From NCBI GenBank assembly GCA_020854055.1, contig JADZGD010000018.1:1-64000 (forward strand): 64,000 bases of DNA. Direction: 5' to 3'. Position numbers and translations under genes: made by a program. The DNA is from Bryobacterales bacterium. GTDB taxonomy: Bacteria; Acidobacteriota; Terriglobia; Bryobacterales; Bryobacteraceae. Below are positions 54,291 to 63,265 of this stretch, one piece after another. Numbering within the stretch: the stretch's first letter is position 1; the number at the start of each line of letters is the position of its first letter. Below the pieces are notes generated by a model that saw only the letters and a list, made by a program, of their open reading frames with translations, was not told where the DNA came from and did not search any database.

Positions 54291-56353
54291 AACTCCTCCG
54301 CGCTCAGCCGCGAGATCACGAACGGCGCCTCGTTCACCGCCGCATCCCGTGTGCCCCTCAGTACGCCCGCCCACACCCGCACCGAATCAACCACAATCGC
54401 CGTCACCAGCACCAGAAACACGCCGCACACCACCGCGTCCAGCCGCGCATTGAAAGCCATCGCCTCGGTCGCCGCCACTTGCGCCGCCGCCACCTTGCCG
54501 CTGGCGATCGCCACCTCCAGCGCATCGGCCTGGGCCAAAAATCCCAGCCGCGGCAGCGGCGAAAAAATCTTCTGCCAGGCGCCCGTGTAAGTCACCACCA
54601 GCAGCCACGCAAGTGGCGTCATGGTGATCCACGCATATCGGGCGCGGTGCATCTTGATCAGAATTGTCGTTGCCACGCATAATGCAATCGCCGCCAGCAA
54701 CTGGTTTGAAATGCCAAACAGAGGCCACAGCGAGTTGATTCCCCCCAACGGATCCCGCACGCCCTGGTAAAGGAAGTACCCCCAGGCAACCACAATCAGC
54801 GCGCTGGTGGCATATACGCCCGGCATCCAACTGGTTCTGCCCAGCGGTTTCCACACGTGGCCCAGCAGGTCCTGCAGCATGAACCGCCCCACCCGCGTGC
54901 CCGCATCGATAATCGTCAGAATGAACAGCGCCTCGAACATGATGGCGAAGTGATACCAGAAGCCCAGAATCGCCTGCCCGCCGCCGCTTCGCGCGAAAAT
55001 GTGCGCCATGCCCAGCGCCAGCGATGGCGCCCCGCCCGTGCGGAAAAACAGCGTTGTCTCCCCTACGCTCTTCGCCAGTTCACTCATCGTCTCGGCCGTA
55101 ACCGGAAAGCCCCAACTGGAAATCGTCGCCACCGCCGCCGCCGGCGTCGCTCCCACAATACCTGCCGGCGAATTCACCGCGAAGTACACACCCGGCTGCA
55201 GCACACAGGCCGCAATCATCGCCATAATGGCCACAAAGCTCTCCAGCAGCATCGCTCCGTAGCCCACCGGCAGCGCATGGCTTTCCTTGGCGATCATCTT
55301 CGGCGTCGTCCCCGACGAAATCAGCGAATGAAAACCGGAGATCGCTCCGCAGGCGATCGTAATGAAACAGAACGGAAAGATTTTTCCCGCGAAGATCGGC
55401 CCGCTGCCATCCGCAAACCGTGTGAACGCCGGTAACTCCAATTGCGGCCGCGCAAATAGAATTCCCACCGCCAGCATCAACACCACGCCCAGCTTCACGA
55501 ACGTGCTCAGGTAGTCCCGTGGAGCCAGCAGCAGCCACACCGGCAGCGCGCTCGCCAGAAACCCGTAAGCGATAATCGAAAACGCCAGTGTCAACCCGCC
55601 ATAGGTGAACCACGGCGCCCATGCCGCTGACTGAGCTACCGCCTGACCTCCGAAAACGCTCGCCACTACCAGCGCAAATCCGATCAACGAACACTCCAGC
55701 ACCTTGCCCGGCCGCCAAAACCGCAGATACAGGCCCATGAACACCGCGATCGGCATCGTCGCCGCGATGGTGAAGGTTCCCCACGGACTGCCTGCCAGCG
55801 CATTCACTACCACCAGGCCAACCACTGCCAGCAGGATGATCATGATCAGCAGCACCGTCAGCAGCGCCGTGAATCCGCCCAGGCTGCCAATCTCCTCCCG
55901 TGCCATCTGCCCCAGCGATTTGCCGTCGCGCCGGATCGACGCAAACAGAGTCACGAAATCCTGCACCGCCCCGCCCAATACCGCGCCGATGATGATCCAC
56001 AACGTTCCCGGCAGGTATCCGAACTGAGCCGCCAGCACGGGGCCCACCAGCGGCCCCGGCCCTGCGATCGCCGCAAAATGATGCCCCATCACAATCCACT
56101 TGTTGGTCGGCTCAAAATCGTGCCCGTTGCGCAATCTCTCGGCCGGCGTGGCCCGGTCATCGTTCAGCGCCATCACCCGCGTCGCGATGAACCGCCCGTA
56201 AAACCGGTAGGCAATCAGGTAGGTGCACGCCGCTGCCAGCACCAGCCAGAGGCTGTTGATCGCTTCGCCCCGCATGATGGCGATTCCGCCCAGGCTGATT
56301 GCGCCGGCGGCCGCAATCGCCGCCCACAGAATATGACGTATTACTTTCCCCAT
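54287..56353 (-). CDS. cstA: CstA-family carbon starvation transporter (pyruvate/peptide)
   Basis: Inner-membrane permease, 688 aa and about 16 helices. Known relatives import pyruvate or peptides during carbon starvation. Family features include [12 protein letters not shown] near the start and a [20 protein letters not shown] block, the strongly conserved [19 protein letters not shown], and [18 protein letters not shown] chose ATG 56353 (the preceding TTG is less likely). ybdD follows with a 4-bp overlap. No paired two-component system is adjacent. Confidence 0.94.
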   Translation of the reverse strand: MGKVIRHILWAAIAAAGAISLGGIAIMRGEAINSLWLVLAAACTYLIAYRFYGRFIATRVMALNDDRATPAERLRNGHDFEPTNKWIVMGHHFAAIAGPGPLVGPVLAAQFGYLPGTLWIIIGAVLGGAVQDFVTLFASIRRDGKSLGQMAREEIGSLGGFTALLTVLLIMIILLAVVGLVVVNALAGSPWGTFTIAATMPIAVFMGLYLRFWRPGKVLECSLIGFALVVASVFGGQAVAQSAAWAPWFTYGGLTLAFSIIAYGFLASALPVWLLLAPRDYLSTFVKLGVVLMLAVGILFARPQLELPAFTRFADGSGPIFAGKIFPFCFITIACGAISGFHSLISSGTTPKMIAKESHALPVGYGAMLLESFVAIMAMIAACVLQPGVYFAVNSPAGIVGATPAAAVATISSWGFPVTAETMSELAKSVGETTLFFRTGGAPSLALGMAHIFARSGGGQAILGFWYHFAIMFEALFILTIIDAGTRVGRFMLQDLLGHVWKPLGRTSWMPGVYATSALIVVAWGYFLYQGVRDPLGGINSLWPLFGISNQLLAAIALCVATTILIKMHRARYAWITMTPLAWLLVVTYTGAWQKIFSPLPRLGFLAQADALEVAIASGKVAAAQVAATEAMAFNARLDAVVCGVFLVLVTAIVVDSVRVWAGVLRGTRDAAVNEAPFVISRLSAEEL

Positions 56354-56375
56354 CAAATCCCCATGTTCGGGTTAA

Positions 56376-57146
56376 TCAGAACCGCGGCAGGCTCTTCAGG
56401 ATCGAGGCCGAATTGCGCCCGCCCGGCAGTTCCACCGAGTGGACAACTTTCCAGGATTCGTCCATTGCCCCGATGTAGCGCGCCGTCTCCCGCTCAGGCC
56501 CCATTAGAATGATATGAATCTTCTGCGCCGGGTAGCTCAGTTCGCGGTATTGAAGCTCTCCGGAATTTTCGCGCCAGTGTTCCTCGGCCGGCTGTCCCAA
56601 TTTCTGAATCACCGAGTAGTAATCATCGCGCGCCGTCAGCCCCAGATCCGATTGCACCACGCTCTTGAACTCCACCCGCCCGCCCTGGTGTCCTTGAAAG
56701 ACGGCAATCACGAAGATGCAAACGGCAATCGAGATCGCCAGCACCAATGCGATCAATCTGCCGATCCGCGATTCGCTTCTTTCCATCCTCGGCCCGGCGA
56801 TCGGCGCCGGCGGTTCGTCCTCGGCCGCCGTCCGGCGCTTCGCGATGGCGGGCCCCGGCATCTCCACCACCCGCCGGTCGATCGGAATGAGTACCCCGGC
56901 CCGATACTCCAGTTCCTTCACCAGTCCCACGATCATCACCGGCAGGTCAACACTCGATACCTCGCCCAGGAATCGCCGCGGTACCCACACCGTAATCGGC
57001 TCGCGCGTGTTCTCCACCAGGATTTCGGCCCAGTTTGCCTGCCGGAAGCTCCATTCGTTGTGCTCCACGTTGAGAATCGGCGGGTAGAATGAAAAGGGAC
57101 GCTCCGAAAGCGTCTCCACGGGGACGGGAATCGGGGGGCCAGACAT
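56376..57146 (-). CDS. Membrane-anchored hypothetical protein
   Basis: A 256-aa protein I do not recognise. One membrane helix at about 130-151 divides an N-terminal cytoplasmic part (1-125, with WVPRRFLGEVSSVDLPVMIV) from a C-terminal region that would be outside (LGLTARDDYYSVIQKLGQPA..., SWKVVHSVELPGG). It has no enzymatic motif. It is 22 bp upstream of cstA on the same strand. The N-terminal portion looks like a conserved acidobacterial type. Confidence 0.72.
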   Translation of the reverse strand: MSGPPIPVPVETLSERPFSFYPPILNVEHNEWSFRQANWAEILVENTREPITVWVPRRFLGEVSSVDLPVMIVGLVKELEYRAGVLIPIDRRVVEMPGPAIAKRRTAAEDEPPAPIAGPRMERSESRIGRLIALVLAISIAVCIFVIAVFQGHQGGRVEFKSVVQSDLGLTARDDYYSVIQKLGQPAEEHWRENSGELQYRELSYPAQKIHIILMGPERETARYIGAMDESWKVVHSVELPGGRNSASILKSLPRF

Positions 57147-57180
57147 GTCCGCCCTTTATCTTACCCATCCGCGCCCGTGG

Positions 57181-58068
57181 CTAGTGGATCATCTTCCATT
57201 CGCGGCCCGGGCGGCTGGCGCGGAACTGCACCAACTGCGTGTGCTCCACCTCCGTGACGTACACCGTGCGGCCATCCGGCCCGCCGAAGCAGACGTTGGA
57301 GGGATTCTTGCCCGGTAGCGCGATCTCCCGGATCACCTTGCCCGCCGGCGAAACCACCACCACCGTTCCCTTGCCATAGCGGGCCACATACAGGTTGCCG
57401 TCTACATCGCATCGCATTCCGTCCATGCCGAAGTCCGGAAACCGGATCAACAGCCGCTTGTTGGTCACGCTGCCGTCGTTCTGAATGTCAAAGGCCCAGA
57501 TGTTTCGCTGCACGGACTCATTCACGTAAAGCGTCTTCTCATCCGGCGCCACTTCGATCCCGTTGGTCGTGCCCATGTTCGGAGCCACTTTGCGAATCGA
57601 TCCCGTTGGCTCCACCACCCAAACCTGTCCCGAGTTGTTCTTCCAGTCAGGGTCGCTTGCATAGATACGCCCGCTCGCCATCAGCGCGATGTCATTGGGT
57701 TGATTCATGGTGGCATCGTGCGCCAGCACCCGCACCGCTTTCGTTTTTGGATCGATCTCCAGAATATTGTGCCTGGCGTAGTCGGCCACAAACATCGTTC
57801 CAGCCCGGTTGAAGCGGATGCCGTTGGCCAGCGTGCCGTTGGTAAACTCGATCCACACTTCGCCACGGCCCTCGGGAGTAATCTTGCCGATGGTCGGCGT
57901 CCTGGCGAAGCTCACCGCGTAGATGTTTCCATCGCGGTCCACCGCGGGACCTTCAATGCCGGCGGTGAACTCCTTCTCCTTTGTCAGCGGCGTCGCCTGC
58001 CAAAGCGTCTCGCCGAAACATGCCAGGCTGGCGCCCGCAACCAGAACCATCGATATCACTCTTTTCAC
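57181..58068 (-). CDS. Secreted SMP-30/gluconolactonase-like beta-propeller protein
   Basis: A 295-aa exported six-bladed propeller of the SMP-30/gluconolaconase/LRE family. A signal peptide (MKRVISMVLVAGASLACFG) is followed by EGPAVDRDGNIYAVSF (metal-site Glu region), ANGIRFNRAGTMFVADYA, TNGIEVAPDEKTLYVNES and GMDGMRCDVDGNLYVARY. The last two blocks hold Asn/Asp typical of the calcium-type active site. Lactonase activity on a sugar lactone is plausible; substrate unknown. Downstream of yceH by 38 bp. Confidence 0.88.
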   Translation of the reverse strand: MKRVISMVLVAGASLACFGETLWQATPLTKEKEFTAGIEGPAVDRDGNIYAVSFARTPTIGKITPEGRGEVWIEFTNGTLANGIRFNRAGTMFVADYARHNILEIDPKTKAVRVLAHDATMNQPNDIALMASGRIYASDPDWKNNSGQVWVVEPTGSIRKVAPNMGTTNGIEVAPDEKTLYVNESVQRNIWAFDIQNDGSVTNKRLLIRFPDFGMDGMRCDVDGNLYVARYGKGTVVVVSPAGKVIREIALPGKNPSNVCFGGPDGRTVYVTEVEHTQLVQFRASRPGREWKMIH

Positions 58069-58106
58069 AGAATCTACTCTACCTCACTGCCTGTCCGGCC
58101 AATCGA

Positions 58107-58748
58107 CTATTCGAAATTGTGCCGGAAATCCTCGAACTCCCGCCGCAACTGCTCCAGTTCTTCTCTCAGCCGCTGCACTTCCTCAGCGAGTCCGCGCCGT
58201 CCGGCGGGTTCAGCCGCCGTTGCCGCCGCCAGGGGCGCCTCATCCTCTGTCGCGCCCGAAAGCAGTTGCATCCATCGCCGCTCCTTGGTGCCTGCCTGCC
58301 GGTCCAGTTGCTTCACCAGCGGATCCGGCTCCCGTCCTGCCAGCCGCTCCAACGTGTACTGCACCTCCTCCAGATCGCCGAACTGGTACATTCGCTCGGT
58401 GCGCGAATTCAACTCCCCCGGCGTCTGCCGTCCGCGCACCATCAACTCCACCATCACCGCCAGTTGCGGCCTCGAAAGATTGAGCGCTTCGCCCACCCGG
58501 TGCTCCCACTTGGCCACCCGCAACCCCGGCCCGGTGATCACCGTTGCCAGCCGTCTCTCGCGCAGGCTGGCTAGGGCCCGTTCCACCTCATCGCTGGTGA
58601 GCGCCATCACCGGATCGCGGTTCGATTTCTGGTTGCACGCGTTTACCAATGCATTCAGTGTCAGCGGATAATACTCGGGTGTCGCCAGATCCTTCTCCAT
58701 CAGGCAGCCGAGCACCCGCGTTTCAATCGGATCAAATTGCAGTTCCAC
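58107..58748 (-). CDS. YceH family (DUF480) protein
   Basis: A 213-aa protein of the YceH/DUF480 family, made of two winged-helix domains (about 1-170): FDPIETRVLGCLMEKDLATPEYYPL and CNQKSNRDPVMAL then QLAVMVELMVRGRQTPGELNSRTERM. A C-terminal Glu/Arg-rich helix (about 185-213) is likely a coiled coil. The fold suggests DNA binding but no function is established. I chose GTG 58748, with GGAGG 4 bases upstream, over a longer start. Divergent from the TPP-enzyme gene. Confidence 0.85.
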   Translation of the reverse strand: MELQFDPIETRVLGCLMEKDLATPEYYPLTLNALVNACNQKSNRDPVMALTSDEVERALASLRERRLATVITGPGLRVAKWEHRVGEALNLSRPQLAVMVELMVRGRQTPGELNSRTERMYQFGDLEEVQYTLERLAGREPDPLVKQLDRQAGTKERRWMQLLSGATEDEAPLAAATAAEPAGRRGLAEEVQRLREELEQLRREFEDFRHNFE

Positions 58749-58770
58749 GCCGCCTCCAAAATAGCAGAAC

Positions 58771-58788
58771 CCCATCTGCCATGATGGG
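58771..58788 (+). repeat. Inverted repeat at the start of the TPP-enzyme gene
   Basis: CCCATC (58771-58776) and GATGGG (58783-58788) are perfect 6-bp complements with a TGCCAT loop, ending 5 bp before ATG 58794. The gene has no Shine-Dalgarno site, so the palindrome may be an operator or an initiation-controlling hairpin in a 45-bp divergent intergenic gap. Confidence 0.5.
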
Positions 58789-58793
58789 ACTTT

Positions 58794-60353
58794 ATGAACG
58801 GAGCCGAATGTCTGTTACGAACGCTGGTGGCCAACGGGGTCGATCTCTGCCTGGCTAATCCCGGAACGTCCGAGATGCAATTTGTTTCCGCGCTTGACCG
58901 CGTGCCCGGTATGCGGGGAGTTCTCTGCCTCTATGAGGGCGTCTGCTCCGGCGCGGCCGACGGTTATGCGCGCATGTCCAATCGCGCCGCCGCCACACTG
59001 CTCCATCTCGGTCCCGGCCTCGCCAACGGCCTCTCGAATTTCCATAACGCTCGTAAGGCCCGCTCCCCCATCGTCAGCATCATCGGCGAACACGCCACCC
59101 AGCACCTGCGCTACGACGCGCCTCTGTCGGCGGATACGGCCGCTTTCGCCCGCACCATCTCCAGCGCTGTTCAGGTTCTCGAATCGGCCGGTCAGATGGG
59201 CGCCGCCGCCGCCCAGGTTGTCCGTGCCGCCTATGGTCCTCCCGGTCAGGTCTCCTCGCTATTGATTCCCGCCGATTTCTCCTGGAGTGAAGCCGGCAGC
59301 CCCGGTCCCGTGCTCGCCCGGCCCACGCCTCCCGTGCCCGAAACGGCACGCATCGAAGAAGCCCGCCGTCTGCTCGCCGCCGGTTCCCGCACCGCCATCT
59401 TCCTTAGTGACAGGGCGATGCTCGAACCGGGCATCGCCGCCGCCGGACGCATAGCCTCCGCTACCGGAGCCAAACTGTTCGTCAATCGCTTCGGCGCCCG
59501 CTGGTCCACCGGCGCCGGACGCTTTGCCGCCTGCCGCATCCCCTATTTCCCCGAAATGGCCGAACCCATGCTCCGGGACTGCGGCCACATGATCCTGGTT
59601 GAAGCCGAGCCGCCCGTCTCCTTCTTCGCCTATCCCAATCGCTCCAGTCTGCTGGCTCCCGAAAGCTGCCACTACTTCACCCTCGCCACAATAGGCGAGG
59701 ACGGAACGGCCGCGCTCGAAGCCCTCGCTGACGGCCTGCCGCCTGCCCCCGTGCTCGATTTCAATCCTCCCGCGCCACCCGATCGCGGCGAGCTCACTCC
59801 CGATTCCATCGGCCGCGCCATTGCCGCATACCTGCCCGAAGGCGCCATCGTTTCCGACGAAATGGTCTCCGCCTCCGGCGATATCGTGCCCCACCTGATC
59901 CACTCTCATCCCTGGGAGCACCTCGCCGTCACCGGAGGCGCCATCGGCCAGGGACTGCCGGTGGCCCTCGGCGCCGCCCTCTCCTCCCCCGGACGCAAAG
60001 TCGTCGCCCTTGAAGCCGACGGCAGCGCCATGTATTCGCTGCAGGCGCTGTGGACCATGGCTCGCGAAAGCCTTGACGTGGTCACTGTCATCCTCGCCAA
60101 CCGCCGCTATCAAATCCTTGATGTCGAAATGAAGCGCACCGGAGCAGCCGTCCTCGGCCGCCAGGCCGAATCGATGATCGACATCTCCAACCCGCCGCTC
60201 GAATGGGTCCCGCTCGCCCGCGCTCTCGGCGTTCCGGCCCGCCAGGCAACCACCGCGGAAGAGTTTTCGCGCCTCTTTCAGCGTGCCGTGGCCGAGCCCG
60301 GTCCCTGCCTCATCGAAGCCCTGCTGCCCTCCGGGCGGCCATCCCCGCGGTAG
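58794..60353 (+). CDS. Thiamine-diphosphate-dependent enzyme (acetolactate synthase large-subunit-like)
   Basis: A 519-aa TPP enzyme of the acetohydroxyacid synthase/benzoylformate decarboxylase superfamily, resembling the short acetolactate-synthase-like group. The N-terminal PYR domain has LANPGTSEMQFVSALD and the catalytic Glu E48 (LYEGV). The PP domain has the metal motif at D409 (EADGSAMYSLQALWTMARE) with Asn following in LANRRY. The central domain is short, and true IlvB proteins are about 570-600 aa. The physiological reaction is unknown; it is not adjacent to the ACT-domain gene at 3.1 kb. Confidence 0.85.
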   Translation: MNGAECLLRTLVANGVDLCLANPGTSEMQFVSALDRVPGMRGVLCLYEGVCSGAADGYARMSNRAAATLLHLGPGLANGLSNFHNARKARSPIVSIIGEHATQHLRYDAPLSADTAAFARTISSAVQVLESAGQMGAAAAQVVRAAYGPPGQVSSLLIPADFSWSEAGSPGPVLARPTPPVPETARIEEARRLLAAGSRTAIFLSDRAMLEPGIAAAGRIASATGAKLFVNRFGARWSTGAGRFAACRIPYFPEMAEPMLRDCGHMILVEAEPPVSFFAYPNRSSLLAPESCHYFTLATIGEDGTAALEALADGLPPAPVLDFNPPAPPDRGELTPDSIGRAIAAYLPEGAIVSDEMVSASGDIVPHLIHSHPWEHLAVTGGAIGQGLPVALGAALSSPGRKVVALEADGSAMYSLQALWTMARESLDVVTVILANRRYQILDVEMKRTGAAVLGRQAESMIDISNPPLEWVPLARALGVPARQATTAEEFSRLFQRAVAEPGPCLIEALLPSGRPSPR

Positions 60354-60405
60354 GCATTTTTTGGTATCGTATCTGACGAAACCGGGACGGGATGATTGCA
60401 ACACG

Positions 60406-61224
60406 ATGAAGAATGAACTGCCCGATATCGACTTTCAACGATTCTGGCGCCGGCTTCAGCAAACCGGCCTCAACGCCTATGAGGCACGCTCCTACCTGGT
60501 CTTGATCGGGCACCCCCGCTTCAAAGCCTTGGAACTCGCTGCCCGTGCCCATGTGCCTCGCCAGAAAATATATGAAGTGCTCGACAGCCTGGTGGAAAAG
60601 GGCTTCGCTCAAGTAGTGCAGGAAAAAACCAAGCTCTTTTCGGCCGTCGAACCTGGCCTGGCGATTCCCGCCTATCTCGCCCGTCGCGCCCGCGTGCTCG
60701 AACAGGAACTGAAGGAGCACGCCCGCATGGCCGACGGCCTGGTGGAAGACCTCAATCGATCTTATTCGGAAGGGCAGGAAGGCCGCGGCACCCTCGATTT
60801 TCTGCACATCGTCAATGAGCCCAGCCAGACCGCCGCCCATTTCCGCCGCATGCTCTCTGACGTCACAGAGGAGTACCTGGAGTTTTCCCGGCCGCCCTAC
60901 GCCGTCGATCCGCTCCAGGAGCAACTCGTCAAACAGGCTCGCCAGCGCGGTGTCGCCTGCCGTCTCGTCTTCGAGGGCACTCCTCCGCTGGACGAAGAGC
61001 AGCAGCAGCGAATCCGCGAGTATCAGGCTGCCGGGGTCGAAGTGCGCTGCGCCGATTCATTGCCCATGAAACTGGCGGTGTTCGATTGTTCCCAGGGCAT
61101 GATCGCCCTGCTCGACCCCGTAATCACCAAACCCACCTGGACCTCGGTCGTCTTCGTCCACCGCGGCATGGGCCAGGCCATGAAGGGCCTGTTCGAGGAG
61201 TACTGGCGCCGTTCGGCCACCTGA
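60406..61224 (+). CDS. TrmB-family transcriptional regulator
   Basis: A 272-aa regulator. The N-terminal TrmB winged-helix domain (about 10-80) includes GLNAYEARSYLVLI and VPRQKIYEVLDSLVEKGF, followed by a coiled region and a C-terminal effector domain of the TrmB/PLD-like type (about 120-272, with LPMKLAVFDCSQGMIALLD). TrmB proteins in archaea respond to sugars; in bacteria the ligands are mostly unknown. The TPP enzyme upstream (52 bp) and the aspartoacylase-like gene 14 bp downstream suggest it controls them. Confidence 0.85.
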   Translation: MKNELPDIDFQRFWRRLQQTGLNAYEARSYLVLIGHPRFKALELAARAHVPRQKIYEVLDSLVEKGFAQVVQEKTKLFSAVEPGLAIPAYLARRARVLEQELKEHARMADGLVEDLNRSYSEGQEGRGTLDFLHIVNEPSQTAAHFRRMLSDVTEEYLEFSRPPYAVDPLQEQLVKQARQRGVACRLVFEGTPPLDEEQQQRIREYQAAGVEVRCADSLPMKLAVFDCSQGMIALLDPVITKPTWTSVVFVHRGMGQAMKGLFEEYWRRSAT

Positions 61225-61238
61225 CCCCGGCGCCGCCG

Positions 61239-62201
61239 ATGCACCCAGGCAACTTCCATCCCGGAGCCTTTCCCCGTGGCGCCCGCCATCACTTCGATCT
61301 CGAATTTGAAGCCGCGGGCGTACCCATCCAACTCCCTGTCCTCCTGATTCGCGGCGCCGCCCCCGGCCGGACCCTGGTCGTCACCGCCGCGGTCCATGGA
61401 GATGAGTACGAAGGCGTCCGCACCATCCTCGAACTGGCCAGTGACCTCGATCCGGCCGTGATGACGGGCGATGCCCTTCTGCTCCCGGTGGTAAATCCCG
61501 CTGCCTTCTGGGCCGGTACCCGCACCAGCCCGCTCGACGGTCTCAACCTCGCCCGCGTGTTTCTCGGCCGTCCCGATGGCTCCCCCTCCGAGGCCATCGC
61601 CTACTGGCTCGATCAGGCCATCTTCCCCCACTCAGACCTGTACGTCGATCTCCACAGCGCCGGCCTGCACCTGATGATGCCCACCCTGGCCGGCTACTAC
61701 ATGGCCGATGAACCCTCCCGCCGCGCTGCTTTCGCCTTCGGCGCTCCGGTCATCTGGGCCCATCCCGACATGCCGCCCGGCAGAACCCTCTCCGCCATTT
61801 ACGCCCGCGGCAAAGCCGGAATCTACGTTGAAGCCCGCGGCGGCGCCCGTATTCATCCCGAAGACCTCGCCATTTACCGCCGCGGAATGTTCAATCTGCT
61901 TCGCCTGCTCGAAATCCTCGATGGCGTGCCCGATGCCCCGCCGTGCCGGTATCACCTGCTGGGCGGCGGCAACCTCGACCACAGCCTGGTCAGCAGCCAC
62001 GATGGGTTTCTGTTATCGGAAGTCCGCGTGCTCGATCGTGTCACTGCCGGCCAGAACCTGGGCTCCGTCGTTAACCTCCACGGGGAGTGCCTTCAGCGCA
62101 TCCCGGCCCCCACCGCCGGCATCGTCGTTCTCACCCGGGAATACCCGGTCGTGCGCGCTGGGGATCCGCTCTACTTTCTAACCGGTTTGTATGAAGCCTG
62201 A
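61239..62201 (+). CDS. Succinylglutamate desuccinylase/aspartoacylase family protein
   Basis: A 320-aa zinc-dependent amidohydrolase of the AstE/AspA family (M14-like). The zinc ligands are H53 and E56 (HGDEYEG) and H139 (YVDLHSAG); a catalytic Glu is likely in IYVEARGG. The Arg/Asn substrate region is LDGLNLARVFLGR. The substrate is unknown: succinyl-glutamate, N-acetylaspartate or ectoine-derived compounds are all handled by relatives. Start ATG 61239, 14 bp after the TrmB-family regulator. Confidence 0.86.
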   Translation: MHPGNFHPGAFPRGARHHFDLEFEAAGVPIQLPVLLIRGAAPGRTLVVTAAVHGDEYEGVRTILELASDLDPAVMTGDALLLPVVNPAAFWAGTRTSPLDGLNLARVFLGRPDGSPSEAIAYWLDQAIFPHSDLYVDLHSAGLHLMMPTLAGYYMADEPSRRAAFAFGAPVIWAHPDMPPGRTLSAIYARGKAGIYVEARGGARIHPEDLAIYRRGMFNLLRLLEILDGVPDAPPCRYHLLGGGNLDHSLVSSHDGFLLSEVRVLDRVTAGQNLGSVVNLHGECLQRIPAPTAGIVVLTREYPVVRAGDPLYFLTGLYEA

Positions 62202-62213
62202 AGCAGCGCCTGC

Positions 62214-63185
62214 TCAGCCTTTGTTGCGCTTTACGTGGGATGCGTTGCCGCAGCGAATCTCGCGAATCGCATAAATGCGCCGCCCTTGGCTCTCGAAGTA
62301 GGTGCGCATGATCAATTCGCCCAGCAGGCCGGTATTGAACAGAATCAGTCCCGCCAGCAGCAGTAGCGACCCCGCCAGCATCAGCGGACCGTGCTCGATC
62401 ATGATCTCCCGGCCGGATAGCTTATGGATCGCCAGCCAGCCCAGAATTGCCCCGCCGCACGTAGTGGTCGCCAGTCCCAGCTTGCCGAAAAAGTGCATCG
62501 GCCGGGTGAAGTAGCTCAGTATGAACTTCAGCGTGATCAGGTCGAAAAGAACGTGAAATGTCCGGCTCAGCCCGTAATGGGAACCCCCGCTCGGCCGCGG
62601 CACGTTGCGAATCGGCACCTCCGCAATCTTCGCGCCATAAATCGACGCCAGCGCCGGGATGAACCGGTGCAGTTCGCCGTACAGCCGGATGTCCTTCAGA
62701 ATCTCCGCCCGATACGCCTTGAAGGTAGTCCCGAAATCGCGAAGATCGACTCCGGAGATCCGCGCCATCATCCAGTTGGCGATCCGCGACGGAATCTTCC
62801 GCGTGAGGGCATTGTCCACCCGGTTCTTACGCCAGCCCGATGCGATGTCGTACCCCTCGTCGATCTTCTCGAGCAGCGTCGGAATGTCCTCCGGGTCGTG
62901 CTGCAAATCGCCGTCGAGCGAGATCACCACCTCGCCCTGCGCCTGGTCAAAGCCCGCCGCCAGCGCCGGCGTCTGCCCGAAGTTACGCCGCAGCCGCACC
63001 ACCTTCAGCCGCGAATCAGTCTCCACCAGGTTGGCCAGTAGATCGAAACTCCGGTCGGTGGAGGCATCATCCACGAAGACGATCTCGTAAGGCTTGTTGA
63101 TCCGCTCCAAAACCTGCGTCAGCCGGTCATAGAGCGGCAAAATCGCCGGTTCTTCGTTATGGATCGGAATCACAATCGACAGCAT
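62214..63185 (-). CDS. Family 2 glycosyltransferase with C-terminal membrane helices
   Basis: A 323-aa polyprenyl-phosphate glycosyltransferase-like GT2 enzyme. The GT-A domain contains SIVIPIHNEE, VFVDDASTDRS, RLRRNFGQTPALAAGFDQA and the metal-binding SLDGDLQHDPEDIP. Two membrane helices follow (about 228-255 and 264-292), as in ArnC/GtrB/DPM1-like proteins that transfer a sugar onto undecaprenyl phosphate. AAGGAG precedes ATG 63185. Sugar unknown; convergent with the aspartoacylase gene. Confidence 0.9.
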   Translation of the reverse strand: MLSIVIPIHNEEPAILPLYDRLTQVLERINKPYEIVFVDDASTDRSFDLLANLVETDSRLKVVRLRRNFGQTPALAAGFDQAQGEVVISLDGDLQHDPEDIPTLLEKIDEGYDIASGWRKNRVDNALTRKIPSRIANWMMARISGVDLRDFGTTFKAYRAEILKDIRLYGELHRFIPALASIYGAKIAEVPIRNVPRPSGGSHYGLSRTFHVLFDLITLKFILSYFTRPMHFFGKLGLATTTCGGAILGWLAIHKLSGREIMIEHGPLMLAGSLLLLAGLILFNTGLLGELIMRTYFESQGRRIYAIREIRCGNASHVKRNKG

Positions 63186-63265
63186 TGGAACTCCTTCTAG
63201 TGTACTCCGGCCACTCCCCGTCCGATCGTCTCTGTCGCTTCAGCCGCAAGCCGCCACCAGGTGCC

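Noticed and set aside
58794..60353. Candidate catalytic ilvB partner for the ACT-domain gene at 3.1 kb
   Set aside because: The TPP enzyme is about 55 kb away and belongs to a shorter acetolactate-synthase-like branch. Similarity alone does not make it the partner.
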